From the NCBI RefSeq assembly GCF_004127445.1, contig NZ_QEXM01000043.1, positions 744,001 through 808,000 on the forward strand: DNA of 64,000 bases, in the 5' to 3' direction. This document shows, in pieces, positions 1-8,928 of the stretch; positions within the stretch are counted from its first letter, which is position 1, and every line of letters starts with the position of its first letter. Under the pieces are notes generated by a model. It had not been told where the DNA came from, searched no databases, and was given only the letters and a program-made list of their open reading frames with translations. Both the position numbers and the translations under genes were made by a program. The DNA comes from Streptomyces alfalfae (GTDB taxonomy: Bacteria; Actinomycetota; Actinomycetes; Streptomycetales; Streptomycetaceae).

Positions 1-1053
1 GCCCGTGAACTGCTCGCCGACCAGCGGCTCTCCACCGACCGCGAGCACGAGGGCTTCCCCGTGCAGAGCGAACGCCTGGCCCAGGTGCGCAACCGGGGCG
101 TCGCCCTGCTCGGCGTCGACGACCCCAAGCACAACATCCAGCGCCGGATGCTGATCCCCAGTTTCTCGGTCAAGCGCATCGCGGCCCTGCGGCCCCGCAT
201 CCAGGAGACCGTCGACCGGCTCCTCGACGCCATGGTCGACCAGGGGCCGCCCGCCGAGCTGGTGAACGCGTTCGCGCTGCCCGTGCCGTCCATGGTCATC
301 TGCGCCCTGCTCGGCGTGCCCTACGCCGACCACGAGTTCTTCGAGGAGCAGTCGCGCCGGCTGCTGCGGGGGCCGGGCGCGGAGGACATCCAGGATGCGC
401 GCGACGAACTCGACGCCTACTTCCACCGGTTGATCGACCACAAGCGGCGCGAGCCCGGTGACGGGCTCCTCGACGAGCTGGTCCACCAGCGGCTCGCCTC
501 CGGCGCGGTGGACCGCGAGGAACTGGTCAGCCTCGCCACGATCCTGCTCGTCGCGGGGCACGAGACCACGGCGAACATGATCTCGCTGGGTACGTTCACG
601 CTGCTCCAGCACCCCGACCGGCTCGCGGAGCTGCGGACCGGCATGGGCGAGGGGCAGCCGCTGATGGCCGCCGCGGTCGAGGAGCTGCTGCGCTATCTGT
701 CCATCGCGGACGGGCTGATGCGGGTGGCCAAGGAGGACATCGAGGTCGGCGGCGAGACCGTGCGCGCCGGGGACGGCGTCGTCTTCTCCACCTCCCTCGT
801 CAACCGTGACGGGACCGCGTACGAGGCCCCGGAGGAGCTGGACTGGCACCGCTCCACCCGGCACCACCTCGCCTTCGGCTTCGGCATCCACCAGTGCCTG
901 GGGCAGAACCTCGCCCGTGCGGAGATCGAGATCGCCCTGCGCTCCCTCTTCGAACGCCTGCCGCGCCTGCGCCTCGCGATGCCCGCCGAGGACATCCCCT
1001 TCAAACCGGGTGACACGATCCAGGGGATGTTGGAACTCCCCGTGACCTGGTGA
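1..1053 (+). CDS. cytochrome P450, 5' end outside window
   Basis: Heme monooxygenase, probably cytoplasmic and fed electrons by the ferredoxin encoded next. The frame is open from the first base, so the gene starts upstream; roughly the first 60-70 residues are missing. Visible P450 landmarks are the I-helix oxygen-activation motif AGHETTAN, the K-helix EELLR (ExxR), and the heme-binding loop FGFGIHQCLG, whose Cys is codon 299 counted from base 1. The protein ends PVTW at TGA 1051-1053. The soluble bacterial CYP105/107-like pattern is clear, but the substrate cannot be told from sequence and no biosynthetic cluster is visible downstream. Confidence 0.95.
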   Translation, partial: ARELLADQRLSTDREHEGFPVQSERLAQVRNRGVALLGVDDPKHNIQRRMLIPSFSVKRIAALRPRIQETVDRLLDAMVDQGPPAELVNAFALPVPSMVICALLGVPYADHEFFEEQSRRLLRGPGAEDIQDARDELDAYFHRLIDHKRREPGDGLLDELVHQRLASGAVDREELVSLATILLVAGHETTANMISLGTFTLLQHPDRLAELRTGMGEGQPLMAAAVEELLRYLSIADGLMRVAKEDIEVGGETVRAGDGVVFSTSLVNRDGTAYEAPEELDWHRSTRHHLAFGFGIHQCLGQNLARAEIEIALRSLFERLPRLRLAMPAEDIPFKPGDTIQGMLELPVTW

Positions 1054-1061
1054 GGGCGGCC

Positions 1062-1265
1062 ATGATCCATGTCGACCGGGACCGGTGCGTGGGCGCGGGC
1101 ATGTGCGCGCTGACCGCGCCCGCCGTCTTCACGCAGGACGACGACGGCTTCAGTGAGGTGATCCCGGGCCGCGAGGACGGCGGCGGCGACCCGATGGTCA
1201 AGGAGGCCCTGCGGGCGTGCCCGGTGCAGGCCATCACCCTCGCCGCCGCGGGCGACCAGCCATGA
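1062..1265 (+). CDS. 3Fe-4S ferredoxin, P450 redox partner
   Basis: Small (67 aa) soluble electron carrier. Cys residues occur as CVGAGMC (CX5C) and a later CPVQA motif, so there are three cluster ligands in total; this is the pattern of 3Fe-4S ferredoxins that serve bacterial P450s. ATG 1062 is preceded by GAGGG five bases upstream. An alternative GTG at 1050 overlaps the P450 stop and would add four residues. The position 8 bases after the P450 gene implies co-transcription and a direct redox partnership; a ferredoxin reductase must be encoded elsewhere. Confidence 0.92.
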   Translation: MIHVDRDRCVGAGMCALTAPAVFTQDDDGFSEVIPGREDGGGDPMVKEALRACPVQAITLAAAGDQP

Positions 1266-1295
1266 GACGGGGCGGGTCCGCGGCCCGGCGGCGGA

Positions 1296-3899
1296 TCAGC
1301 CCCGCAGGGTCACCGTGAAGCTCCTTCCGTACGCGTGCCGCGTGGCGACCTCGATGCGCGTTCCGCCGGGCGTCACGCTCACGCGTACCCCCCGGTCGGC
1401 CGAGACCTGACGCATGCGGCGGCCCCGCAGCAGGACCGTCACCGTGTCCCGGCGCATGGTCGGGTCGGACACGGCGACGGCGGTAATCCCCCCTCGGCGT
1501 CCGCTTCCGCGTACGAGGACCGAGGCGGGGCCGTCGATCCGCAGGCCCGCCGTCTCGTGCCGTCCCGCGGTGAAGGAGTTGACGCCCGTCAGGCCGAGGC
1601 CGCTGTGCGCCACGGCCTGGAGCCGGGTCGAGTTGGCGAGCACCCTGAGCGGCCCCCGCGAACCCCGCGAACCCCACCGGTCACCCTTGCCGTCGCCGTA
1701 CCTCCGCAGCCCCTCCTCCGTGGCGTTCGGCAGCAAGGCGTACGCGAGGTGCGCCGGCCGCGCCCCCGCCGCCCCGTCCACCGTCACGCCGAACACCGAC
1801 CGCGTCACGGCGGTGTCCGCGTTGGCGGTGCGCACGATCCGGCGGCTCCGGGTGACGCGGTCCAGGCTGACCCGGACCGGCGGGACGTCGAGGAAGACGT
1901 AACCGACGGAGGCGCCCCGTGTGGCGTTGGCGTAGCGCAGCCAGCGCAGGTCGGCGGTGCCGGGACCGGTCCAGGCGCCGCCGTCGGCGCGCGCCCCGGT
2001 GAGCGTGACCCGGTCGCCGGGGGCGGCGACACGGGCGTCGACGGTCGTCGTCACGGCCCGCCCCCCGGAGCCGCCGCCCTCGAAGTCGCCGACGCCCGCC
2101 GCGAGCACCACGATCTCGTCGTCGAGCAGGAACCACGACTTGGTGGCCGACGCCCCCCGGTGGACCAGGAAGTCGTCGGGGAGCAGTTTCCTGTCGCGGT
2201 GGGCGACGTCGCTCGACTGGACCATCGCGGCGGTCCCGTAGGCGCCGAGGACGGCGCCGCCGGAGTGCCGGGCGGTGCCGCGCGGGAAGTAGACGTACGT
2301 GTTCTGCGACTCCGAGGACGAGGTGAAGCGCAGGGGGTGGTCCGGGTTGTCGTAGTACGGCTTGCCGTAGGCCTCCGGGACCGTGCGGCGCCGCTCGACC
2401 GGGGCGGTGACGCCCGCGAGGCCGTACGGGGAGACCGTCGTGTAGTAGTCGACGCCGTACGCCTGCGTCTGGTCCTGTCCGGTGAGGTACAGGTAGTGCG
2501 CGCCCTCGCCCTGGAACCACGGCATGAGGTTCTCGCCGTTCATGTACTCGTACTTGCTGATCCGGTCGGAGTTGCGCGCCAGCGCGAAGGCGTAGCCCGG
2601 TCTGCGGTGGACGGTCCTGTCCATGGCGTTGAACGCGACGCTGCGTTCGCCGGGGTTGAGGTCGGCGGGGACCACGGAGTCGTCGGCGGCGATGTCGGCG
2701 TGGCGCACGATGCTGACGGGTGAGACGAAGCGGGCCGGGTCGAGCGGGGCGGGCGAGGTGGCTCCGAGGTGTTTGACGTAGGACTTCAGCGCCGCCGCGG
2801 CGGCCCCCTCCGCCAGCGAGGAGAGGTCGACGACGGCCTCGACGACGACCGCCGCGTCGGTGTAGCCGGAGTCGGTGCGCGCGACGGCCCGGCCCTTCAC
2901 GATCTCCATCATCCAGCCCTCGAAGATGACCGGGGCGAAGCCGTCCCTGACCCAGCCGAAGACCGTCGGCACCAGTTCCTCGCCGTGCGCGAAACCGGTC
3001 CCTTGGAGGATCTTGAGCGTCTGGACGACCCGGCTGAGCAGGCCTTTTCCATACGAGCCGGTGTAGGCGACGGAGGCGTGCTGGATGAAGGAGCCGTCGG
3101 CGTAGTGGCCGTCGGTGACCCCGTGGGAGAGGTGGTAGGGATCGATGGTGACGAAGACCGTGAGCTGGTCGACCAGGGCCTTGCGGATGCGGGCGTCGCC
3201 GTCCGCTCCGAGGAGGGCGCCCTGGAGGACGCGGTTGGTGGTGATGTCGGCGAGGTTGGCGCCGGTGTGGAAACGGGAGCCGAGGTCCACGTCGCCGTCG
3301 GCGCCGTTGCGGAGGTAGGCGTCCATGGAGGCGACGTAGGCGCGCGCCAAGTCCGGGCGGTGGGCGCGCACTTCGCCGGCCAACAGGACGAGGGTCCTGC
3401 TGATGTGCTGCGACAAGCCGATCTCCCAGTGGAACCAGTTGCCGTAGTAGCCCTTCGACTGGTCGCCGTAGTAGCGCTCGTGCAGCCACTCCAGGCCGTC
3501 GATGACGCGGCGCTGCGCGGCGGTGTCCCCGTACAGCCCGGTGGTGGCGCCCGGGGTGGGCGCGCGGGTGGCGAGGGCGATCTCGTACAGGCGGCGGTAG
3601 GCGGTGTTGAGGTTCGCCTCGTCGGCGCCGAGGACCAGGCCGGCGAAGAGTTCTCCGTCGCCCGCGTCGTCCATGGCCTTGAGGTTCGCCCGCGCGGCCT
3701 TGTCGATCGCCGCCAGTCTGCCCGCCGTCTCCGGCCGGGCGTTGGACGCGGCGGTCCCCGCGAAGACGTCCGCGGTGTTGGCGAGCAGCCGCGCGCGGCC
3801 CTCGGCGGCCCTGGCGGCCACCGCGAGGCCCCGCGGCACCACCGCCAGGAGTCCGGTGGCCGCCAGGGCCGTCAGCAGGCGTCTGCGGGTGATCTCCAT
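1296..3899 (-). CDS. secreted polysaccharide lyase family 8 (hyaluronate/chondroitin/xanthan lyase type)
   Basis: An 867-residue exported enzyme predicted to cleave acidic polysaccharide by beta-elimination. The N-terminus MEITRRRLLTALAATGLLA is a twin-arginine signal (RRR then hydrophobic core, AxA near residue 33). The alpha/alpha-toroid domain carries the PL8 catalytic set: Asn in ITTNRVLQG (about N222), His in SFIQHAS (about H274) and Tyr in YTGSYG (about Y283). Beta-sandwich domains follow, including the NGENLMPWF and GAHYLYL segments. ATG 3899 is chosen because GGAGG lies five bases upstream; a GTG at 3911 would add four residues. The exact substrate (hyaluronan, chondroitin or xanthan) cannot be decided here. 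The gene stands alone, convergent with the ferredoxin gene. Confidence 0.9.
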   Translation of the reverse strand: MEITRRRLLTALAATGLLAVVPRGLAVAARAAEGRARLLANTADVFAGTAASNARPETAGRLAAIDKAARANLKAMDDAGDGELFAGLVLGADEANLNTAYRRLYEIALATRAPTPGATTGLYGDTAAQRRVIDGLEWLHERYYGDQSKGYYGNWFHWEIGLSQHISRTLVLLAGEVRAHRPDLARAYVASMDAYLRNGADGDVDLGSRFHTGANLADITTNRVLQGALLGADGDARIRKALVDQLTVFVTIDPYHLSHGVTDGHYADGSFIQHASVAYTGSYGKGLLSRVVQTLKILQGTGFAHGEELVPTVFGWVRDGFAPVIFEGWMMEIVKGRAVARTDSGYTDAAVVVEAVVDLSSLAEGAAAAALKSYVKHLGATSPAPLDPARFVSPVSIVRHADIAADDSVVPADLNPGERSVAFNAMDRTVHRRPGYAFALARNSDRISKYEYMNGENLMPWFQGEGAHYLYLTGQDQTQAYGVDYYTTVSPYGLAGVTAPVERRRTVPEAYGKPYYDNPDHPLRFTSSSESQNTYVYFPRGTARHSGGAVLGAYGTAAMVQSSDVAHRDRKLLPDDFLVHRGASATKSWFLLDDEIVVLAAGVGDFEGGGSGGRAVTTTVDARVAAPGDRVTLTGARADGGAWTGPGTADLRWLRYANATRGASVGYVFLDVPPVRVSLDRVTRSRRIVRTANADTAVTRSVFGVTVDGAAGARPAHLAYALLPNATEEGLRRYGDGKGDRWGSRGSRGPLRVLANSTRLQAVAHSGLGLTGVNSFTAGRHETAGLRIDGPASVLVRGSGRRGGITAVAVSDPTMRRDTVTVLLRGRRMRQVSADRGVRVSVTPGGTRIEVATRHAYGRSFTVTLRG

Positions 3900-4205
3900 G
3901 CGGGCCTCCACCGCCGAACGACGACCGACAGGTGTACGTGGTCCGGAAACACATCCGGGGCTTCACCGCAACCTACTCGGGGGCGTCCGCGAAGGCGCTG
4001 GGCAGGGGGACCGAATGGGCCTGGCACGTACGTTCAGGCGGCCGGAGTCAAGCAGATGCCCCCGGCCCCCACAAGAGTCCCCGCACGATCGTTCGCCCCG
4101 GGGTTGACACGGTCCCCACTGATCTTGACGCGTACACGAACGCGATACGAGGGCGCGGCACACGAACGCGGTGCGCGGGGGAAGCACCGGGGGAAGGGGG
4201 ACGCC
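3900..4205. other. intergenic region between PL8 lyase and gene remnant
   Basis: This 306-base stretch must hold the promoter of the minus-strand lyase and any promoter for the remnant at 4206. A perfect TTGACA (4104-4109) and a TTGACG (4125-4130) lie on the plus strand, but I see no convincing -10 hexamer at 16-18 bases from either. A strong AAGGGGG ribosome site sits just before ATG 4206. I see no tRNA or strong hairpin. Confidence 0.5.
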
Positions 4206-4497
4206 ATGCCCGAGACGGGCGCGGCGCGGTCGGCGCGGCGGCGGACGTGGCTGACGGCCGGTCCGGCGCTCCTGGTGATCGCGTCGTCCGTGACGTGGTA
4301 CGGGGTGGCGGCCGGCGGAGCGCGAGGACCGGCTCGCGGACGACCGGCGGCAGCTCGCACGGGCCTGCGAGGGCCTGTTCCCCGACGGGCTGGGAGCCTT
4401 CGTGCCGGACGACGAGCGTGGCGCGCTGACCGAGTCCGGCACGGTGCTCCGCCCGCGCGAGGAGAGCCGGACGCTGCCCGACCGCACGCTGTCGTGA
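4206..4497 (+). pseudogene. frameshifted remnant of small membrane-anchored protein
   Basis: A good ribosome site (AAGGGGG) precedes ATG 4206. The product begins with a short basic stretch and one hydrophobic segment, LTAGPALLVIASSVTWYGVA. Near 4314-4318 the coding frame appears to move by one base: after VAAGG the plausible continuation is in the next frame, starting EREDRLADDRRQLARACEGL and ending at TGA 4495-4497. Together these give about 96 residues resembling a common Streptomyces small anchored protein (recalled pattern, not searched). The tail also looks short. It could be a genuine frameshift mutation, a sequencing error, or two unrelated small frames. Confidence 0.45.
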
Positions 4498-4631
4498 GGG
4501 CGGGGGGGGTGAGGACGAGCCCGCAGGGCGATGCGCTGACGGCCCGCCCCGCCGGGCCGCACCCGAAGAATCCAACAACTCCCCCGCCGAAACAATGGAG
4601 ACCAGCCGCGCCCGCAGGGTTGCATGGAGGC

Positions 4632-7487
4632 ATGGATCTCCCCCTCCACGAAGATCTGTCCCCCGGCGCCGGCGCCCTGCCGCCCCGCGCCCGGCACGCG
4701 GAATCCGACGCCCCCTCCCTCTCCCTCAACGGGACCTGGCGGTTCCGGCTCTCTCCCACCGCCGACCCCGAGGACGGCGAGGACGACACGTTCGCCCGCG
4801 ACGGCTACGACCACACCGCGTGGGACGAGGTCACCGTCCCCGGGCACTGGGTGCTGCAAGGGCACGGCGCGCCGCAGTACACCAACACGCTCTACCCCTT
4901 CCCCGTGGACCCGCCCCGCGTCCCCGACGCGAACCCCACCGGCGACCACCTCCGCACCTTCGACCTCCCCGCCGGCTGGCCCGTGTCCGGCGGCGCCACG
5001 CTCCGCTTCGACGGCGTCGAGTCCTTCGCCCGCGTCTGGCTCAACGGCACGGAACTCGGCAGCTTCAAGGGCTCCCGCCTCGCCCACGAGTTCGCCGTGG
5101 GCGAGCTGCTGCGCCCCGAGGGCAACGTCCTCGCCGTCCGGGTCCACCAGTGGTCCTCGGGGTCCTACCTGGAGGACCAGGACCAGTGGTGGCTGCCCGG
5201 CATCTTCCGCGACGTGACCCTCCTGCACCGCCCCGAGGACGCCCTGGGCGACCACTTCGTCCACGCCACGTACGACCACCGCACCGGCGCCGGCACCCTG
5301 CGCGTCGACGCCGACACCCCCGGCCGCGTCACCGTCGCCGAACTCGGCATCGACATCGCCACCGGCGAGTCCGTCACCGTCCCCGTGCGGCCCTGGACCG
5401 CCGAGACCCCCCGCCTCTACGACGCCGTCCTCACCACCCCCGGCGAACGCGTCCCCCTCCGCGTCGGCTTCCGCACGGTCGCCCTCGAAGACGGCCTCAT
5501 CAAGGTCAACGGGCGGCCCCTGCTCTTCCGGGGCGTGAACCGCCACGAGTTCCACCCGGAGACCGGCCGCGCCCTGGACGCCGCGACGATGCGCGCCGAC
5601 ATCCTCCTCATGAAGCGGCACAACATCAACGCCGTCCGCACCAGCCACTACCCGCCGCACCCCGCCTTCCTCGACCTCTGCGACGAGCTGGGCCTGTGGG
5701 TCGTCGACGAGTGCGACCTGGAGACCCACGGCTTCCACGCGTTCGACTGGCGCGCCAACCCCGTCGACGACGACCGCTGGACCCCCGCGCTCCTGGACCG
5801 CGCCGCCCGCACGGTCGAGCGCGACAAGAACCACGCCTCGGTCATCATGTGGTCGCTCGGCAACGAGTGCGGCACGGGCCGTGGCCTGACCGCCATGGCC
5901 GAGTGGATCAGGGCCCGCGACGGCAGCCGCCTCATCCACTACGAGGGCGACCGCTCCTGCGCCGACACCGACGTCTACTCCCGCATGTACGCCGACCACG
6001 CCGAGGTCGAGAGCATCGGCGAGAGGGAGGACGGCGGTCCGGAGAGGCGCGCCCGGCTGCCCTTCATCCTCTGCGAGTACGCGCACGCCATGGGCAACGG
6101 GCCCGGCGGGCTCTCCGAGTACCAGCGGCTCTTCGAGACCTACGAGCGGCTTCAGGGCGGCTTCGTCTGGGAGTGGATCGACCACGGCCTCGCCCACCCC
6201 GCGCACGAGTACGCCTACGGCGGTGACTTCGGCGAGGAGGTGCACGACGGCAACTTCGTCTGCGACGGGCTCCTCCTGCCCGACCGGACGCCCTCCCCCG
6301 GCCTCGTCGAGTACAAGAAGGTGATCGAGCCGGTCCGCGTCGGGGGCGACGGCCGCGAGGGGACCGTCCGCATCACCAACCTGTACGACTTCACCGACCT
6401 CTCCCATCTCGCCTTCACCTGGTCGTACGAGGTGGACGGCGTGAGCGTCGCCGAGGGCGGGCTGACCGTGCCGCCCCTCGGGCCCGGCGAGCGGACCGAG
6501 GTGAAGCTGCCGCCCGCCCCGACGCGCGGCAGGGACGCCGAGACGCAGTGGACGGTACGGGCCGTGCTCGCCGAGGACACGCCGTGGGCGGCGCGCGGAC
6601 ACGTCGTCGCCTGGGCGCAGTTGCCCGTGGAATGCGGCGTGATCCAGCCCGTGCCCGGCGGCACGCCCCCGGTCCGCGACGGCCGGCGGATCACGCTCGG
6701 CCCCGCCGCCTTCGACTCCCGGGGCACGCTGCTCTCCTTCGGCGGCCTTCAGGTGCGGGACCTGCGCCTGGACGTGTGGCGGGCGCCGACCGACAACGAC
6801 AACGGCATGCCGTGGCGCCCCGAGCCCTCCGTCGCCGCCCGGTGGCGCGCGATCGGCCTCGACCGCGTGCACCACCGGGTCGACGCCGTGGACCTCGGCG
6901 ACGACGCCCTGACCGTACGCACGCGCGTCGCCCCGGCCGCCAGTGACCTCGGGCTGCGTGTCACCTACCGCTGGACCTCCAACGGGATCAAGCTGCGCCT
7001 CGCCGTCTCCGTGGCGCCGGAGGGCGACTGGCGGGCGCCGCTCCCCCGGCTCGGCATCCGCTTCGGGCTGCCGGGCGCCGCCGGGCGCGTCCGGTGGTTC
7101 GGCGGCGGGCCCGGCGAGGCCTACCCGGACACCCGCGCCGCCTCGATGCTCGGCCTCTGGGAGTCCGACGCCGACGCCATGCAGACCCCGTACGTCCGCC
7201 CGCAGGAGAACGGCGCCCGCCCCGGCATCCGCTGGGCCGAGATCGACGGGCTCCGCGTCGACACCGACCACGAGCCGTGGCTCACCGTCCGCCGCTGGAC
7301 CACGGAACAGCTCGACGCCGCCGCCCACCGCCCCGACCTCGTCGCCGGTGACACGGTCTGGGTCAACCTCGACAGCGGCCAGCACGGCATCGGCACGGAG
7401 TCCTGCGGGCCCGGCGTGCTCCCGCAACACCAACTGCACGCGCGCGTGACGGACTTCGCGTACACCTTCAGCCTGACGGGTCGGTGA
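4632..7487 (+). CDS. lacZ: beta-galactosidase, glycoside hydrolase family 2 (LacZ type)
   Basis: A 951-residue retaining beta-galactosidase with no signal peptide, so cytoplasmic. The five-domain LacZ layout is visible: N-terminal jelly-roll from about residue 30, Ig-like domain, TIM barrel, a second sandwich domain, and a C-terminal small-chain domain ending after QHGIGTESCGP. Acid/base Glu412 lies in WSLGNECG and nucleophile Glu482 in ILCEYAHAMGNGPG; the barrel also shows VNRHEFHP. The open frame continues far upstream, but that part is antisense to the lyase. ATG 4632 matches where homology begins, although its GGAGG is only one base away. It ends 20 bases inside the convergent ATPase gene. 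No lactose regulator or transporter is adjacent. Confidence 0.95.
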   Translation: MDLPLHEDLSPGAGALPPRARHAESDAPSLSLNGTWRFRLSPTADPEDGEDDTFARDGYDHTAWDEVTVPGHWVLQGHGAPQYTNTLYPFPVDPPRVPDANPTGDHLRTFDLPAGWPVSGGATLRFDGVESFARVWLNGTELGSFKGSRLAHEFAVGELLRPEGNVLAVRVHQWSSGSYLEDQDQWWLPGIFRDVTLLHRPEDALGDHFVHATYDHRTGAGTLRVDADTPGRVTVAELGIDIATGESVTVPVRPWTAETPRLYDAVLTTPGERVPLRVGFRTVALEDGLIKVNGRPLLFRGVNRHEFHPETGRALDAATMRADILLMKRHNINAVRTSHYPPHPAFLDLCDELGLWVVDECDLETHGFHAFDWRANPVDDDRWTPALLDRAARTVERDKNHASVIMWSLGNECGTGRGLTAMAEWIRARDGSRLIHYEGDRSCADTDVYSRMYADHAEVESIGEREDGGPERRARLPFILCEYAHAMGNGPGGLSEYQRLFETYERLQGGFVWEWIDHGLAHPAHEYAYGGDFGEEVHDGNFVCDGLLLPDRTPSPGLVEYKKVIEPVRVGGDGREGTVRITNLYDFTDLSHLAFTWSYEVDGVSVAEGGLTVPPLGPGERTEVKLPPAPTRGRDAETQWTVRAVLAEDTPWAARGHVVAWAQLPVECGVIQPVPGGTPPVRDGRRITLGPAAFDSRGTLLSFGGLQVRDLRLDVWRAPTDNDNGMPWRPEPSVAARWRAIGLDRVHHRVDAVDLGDDALTVRTRVAPAASDLGLRVTYRWTSNGIKLRLAVSVAPEGDWRAPLPRLGIRFGLPGAAGRVRWFGGGPGEAYPDTRAASMLGLWESDADAMQTPYVRPQENGARPGIRWAEIDGLRVDTDHEPWLTVRRWTTEQLDAAAHRPDLVAGDTVWVNLDSGQHGIGTESCGPGVLPQHQLHARVTDFAYTFSLTGR

Positions 7488-7923
7488 CCCGCAGCTCCGC
7501 CCAGACGGTCTTTCCGGGGCCGTCCGGGCGGGGCATCACCCCCCAGCGGCAGGCCAGCGCCTCCACGAGCAGCAGCCCCCGCCCCGCCTCGGCCTCGGGG
7601 TCCACCACGCCCGCGACCACGGGCAGCCGTTCCGCGCGCGTGTCGGTGACCTCGACGCGTACGGTGCCGTCCACCGCCTCCACCAGGTGGACGCGGAAGT
7701 CCCGCGCCGGCGCCGTCCGCCCGTACCGGGCCGCGTTCGCCGCCAGCTCCGCCGTGATCAGCGCGAGGGTCTCGTTGACCTCGCCCGCGTAAGGGTGGCC
7801 CCAGGTGTCGAGCCGGTGCGCCACGAGCCGCCGGGCGAGGCGGGCGCCCCTGGGCGTCGAGCTGAAGCACTGGGTGAACATACGTACGGTAACTGGCGCA
7901 TGGGCCTTGGCTCGCACTGTCAT
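7468..7923 (-). CDS. GHKL ATP-binding protein, RsbW/anti-sigma-like
   Basis: A 151-residue single-domain ATPase of the HATPase_c type found beside many Streptomyces helix-turn-helix/DUF397 pairs. The N-box AELAANAARYG and the G1 region EAGRGLLLVEAL are visible. There is no sensor or dimerisation domain, as in RsbW/SpoIIAB-like anti-sigma factors. ATG 7923 lacks a clear ribosome site; an internal ATG at 7881 (MFTQCFSS) is the alternative. It is divergent from the XRE gene and overlaps the end of lacZ by 20 bases. Its kinase target is unknown. Confidence 0.82.
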   Translation of the reverse strand: MTVRAKAHAPVTVRMFTQCFSSTPRGARLARRLVAHRLDTWGHPYAGEVNETLALITAELAANAARYGRTAPARDFRVHLVEAVDGTVRVEVTDTRAERLPVVAGVVDPEAEAGRGLLLVEALACRWGVMPRPDGPGKTVWAELRVTDPSG

Positions 7924-7980
7924 GCGCCCACGGTGGCGCTTCCGCGCGGGGTATGACCAGGCATAGCGGGCGTACCCGAC

Positions 7981-8003
7981 CCGTACGCCGGGACAGCGTA
8001 CGG
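7981..8003. repeat. inverted repeat in the ATPase/XRE divergent promoter region
   Basis: CCGTACGC (7981-7988) and GCGTACGG (7996-8003) are perfect inverted copies separated by seven bases. It lies between two divergent genes and close to a second palindrome at 8024-8042, so it is probably part of a regulatory region rather than a terminator. No T-run follows on either strand. Confidence 0.5.
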
Positions 8004-8023
8004 GTACGAGGGGTGGACAGTAC

Positions 8024-8042
8024 TGGTCACGGTCCGTGACCA
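8024..8042. promoter_or_regulatory. 19-bp palindrome, candidate operator
   Basis: TGGTCACGG-T-CCGTGACCA is a perfect palindrome with nine-base arms around one central base, 55 bases before the XRE start codon. Size, symmetry and position fit a dimeric helix-turn-helix operator. The adjacent regulator is the obvious candidate to bind it; that link is inference. Confidence 0.6.
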
Positions 8043-8097
8043 TGGGCGGTCTGGCGGGGTTCACCATCAGAACACCAGACACCTGGGGGTACCAGCC

Positions 8098-8928
8098 GTG
8101 GCCGCCGACACCGTCAGCAGCGAACCCGGGCCGTGCGAGAGTCTCCGGATCTTCGGCGCGGTCCTCCAAGGCTTCCGCGAACGCGCGGACCTCACGCAGG
8201 AGGCGTTCGCCCGGCGCGTGCGGTACTCCGTCCACTTCGTGGCCTCGGTCGAGCAGGGCCGCCGGTTGCCTCCGGCGCGGTTCGTGGAGCGGGCCGAGGA
8301 GGTCCTCGACGCGTTCGGCATCCTCCAGAAGGCCGCGCACAGGGTGACCCGCCAGCCTGGCCTGGCGGCCTGGTTCCGTCAATGGGCGGGGCTGGAGGAA
8401 CTGGCCATCAGCCTCTACACGTACGAGAGCCGGTTGATCCCGGGCCTGTTGCAGACCGAGGCGTACGCCCGCACGCTGTTCGAGAACCGGGTCCCGCCAC
8501 TGAGCGACGAGCAGGTCGACGCCCAGTTGGCGGCACGGCAGGAGCGGCAGCAACTGCTGCGGGACCGGCCGAACACCGCGTTCAGCTTCATCCTCGAAGA
8601 GCACATGCTGCTGCGCCGCACGGGCGGCGCGGAGATCACGCGTGGCCTCATCGACCACGTGCTGGAAGCGAACGCCATGCGGAACGTGGAGGTGCAAGTC
8701 ATGCCGCTCGCGCGGGAGGTGCACTCAGGATTAAACGGGCCCATGCAACTCCTGGAGACCCCGGAGAACCGGTGGTTCGGCTACGTCGAGGGGCAGGAGA
8801 CCGGCCAGTTGATTTCCGACCCCAAAACGATCAGCGTGCTCCAGATGCGGTATGCGAAACTGCGGTCGCAGGCCCTCACCCCGGAGGACTCCGTAAGCCT
8901 GCTCCGGCAGATGCGAGGAGCGCTATGA
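8098..8928 (+). CDS. XRE-family regulator with DUF5753 domain (WhiJ-like)
   Basis: A 276-residue cytoplasmic regulator. An N-terminal XRE helix-turn-helix (about residues 17-70, FRERADLTQEAFARRV and SVHFVASVEQGRR) is followed by a DUF5753 domain (about 85-270, with ELAISLYTYE and GLLQTEAYAR). This is the architecture of the WhiJ-like regulators that act with small DUF397 partners in Streptomyces development. The start is GTG 8098. Codon 212 is TTA (8731-8733), so synthesis should depend on the bldA tRNA. Its stop overlaps the DUF397 start (ATGA). The divergent ATPase gene completes the trio. Confidence 0.9.
   Translation: MAADTVSSEPGPCESLRIFGAVLQGFRERADLTQEAFARRVRYSVHFVASVEQGRRLPPARFVERAEEVLDAFGILQKAAHRVTRQPGLAAWFRQWAGLEELAISLYTYESRLIPGLLQTEAYARTLFENRVPPLSDEQVDAQLAARQERQQLLRDRPNTAFSFILEEHMLLRRTGGAEITRGLIDHVLEANAMRNVEVQVMPLAREVHSGLNGPMQLLETPENRWFGYVEGQETGQLISDPKTISVLQMRYAKLRSQALTPEDSVSLLRQMRGAL

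Noticed and set aside
4104..4150. Perfect TTGACA and nearby TTGACG as a promoter
   Set aside because: No matching -10 at 16-18 bases; kept only as a note in the intergenic entry.
2769..4631. Upstream extension of the lacZ open frame
   Set aside because: It runs antisense to the lyase and through the remnant region without homology; LacZ similarity begins at 4632.
3963..7439. Minus-strand open frame of 1158 codons opposite lacZ
   Set aside because: Low-complexity Gly/Ala/Val/Arg composition and no motifs; a shadow of lacZ.
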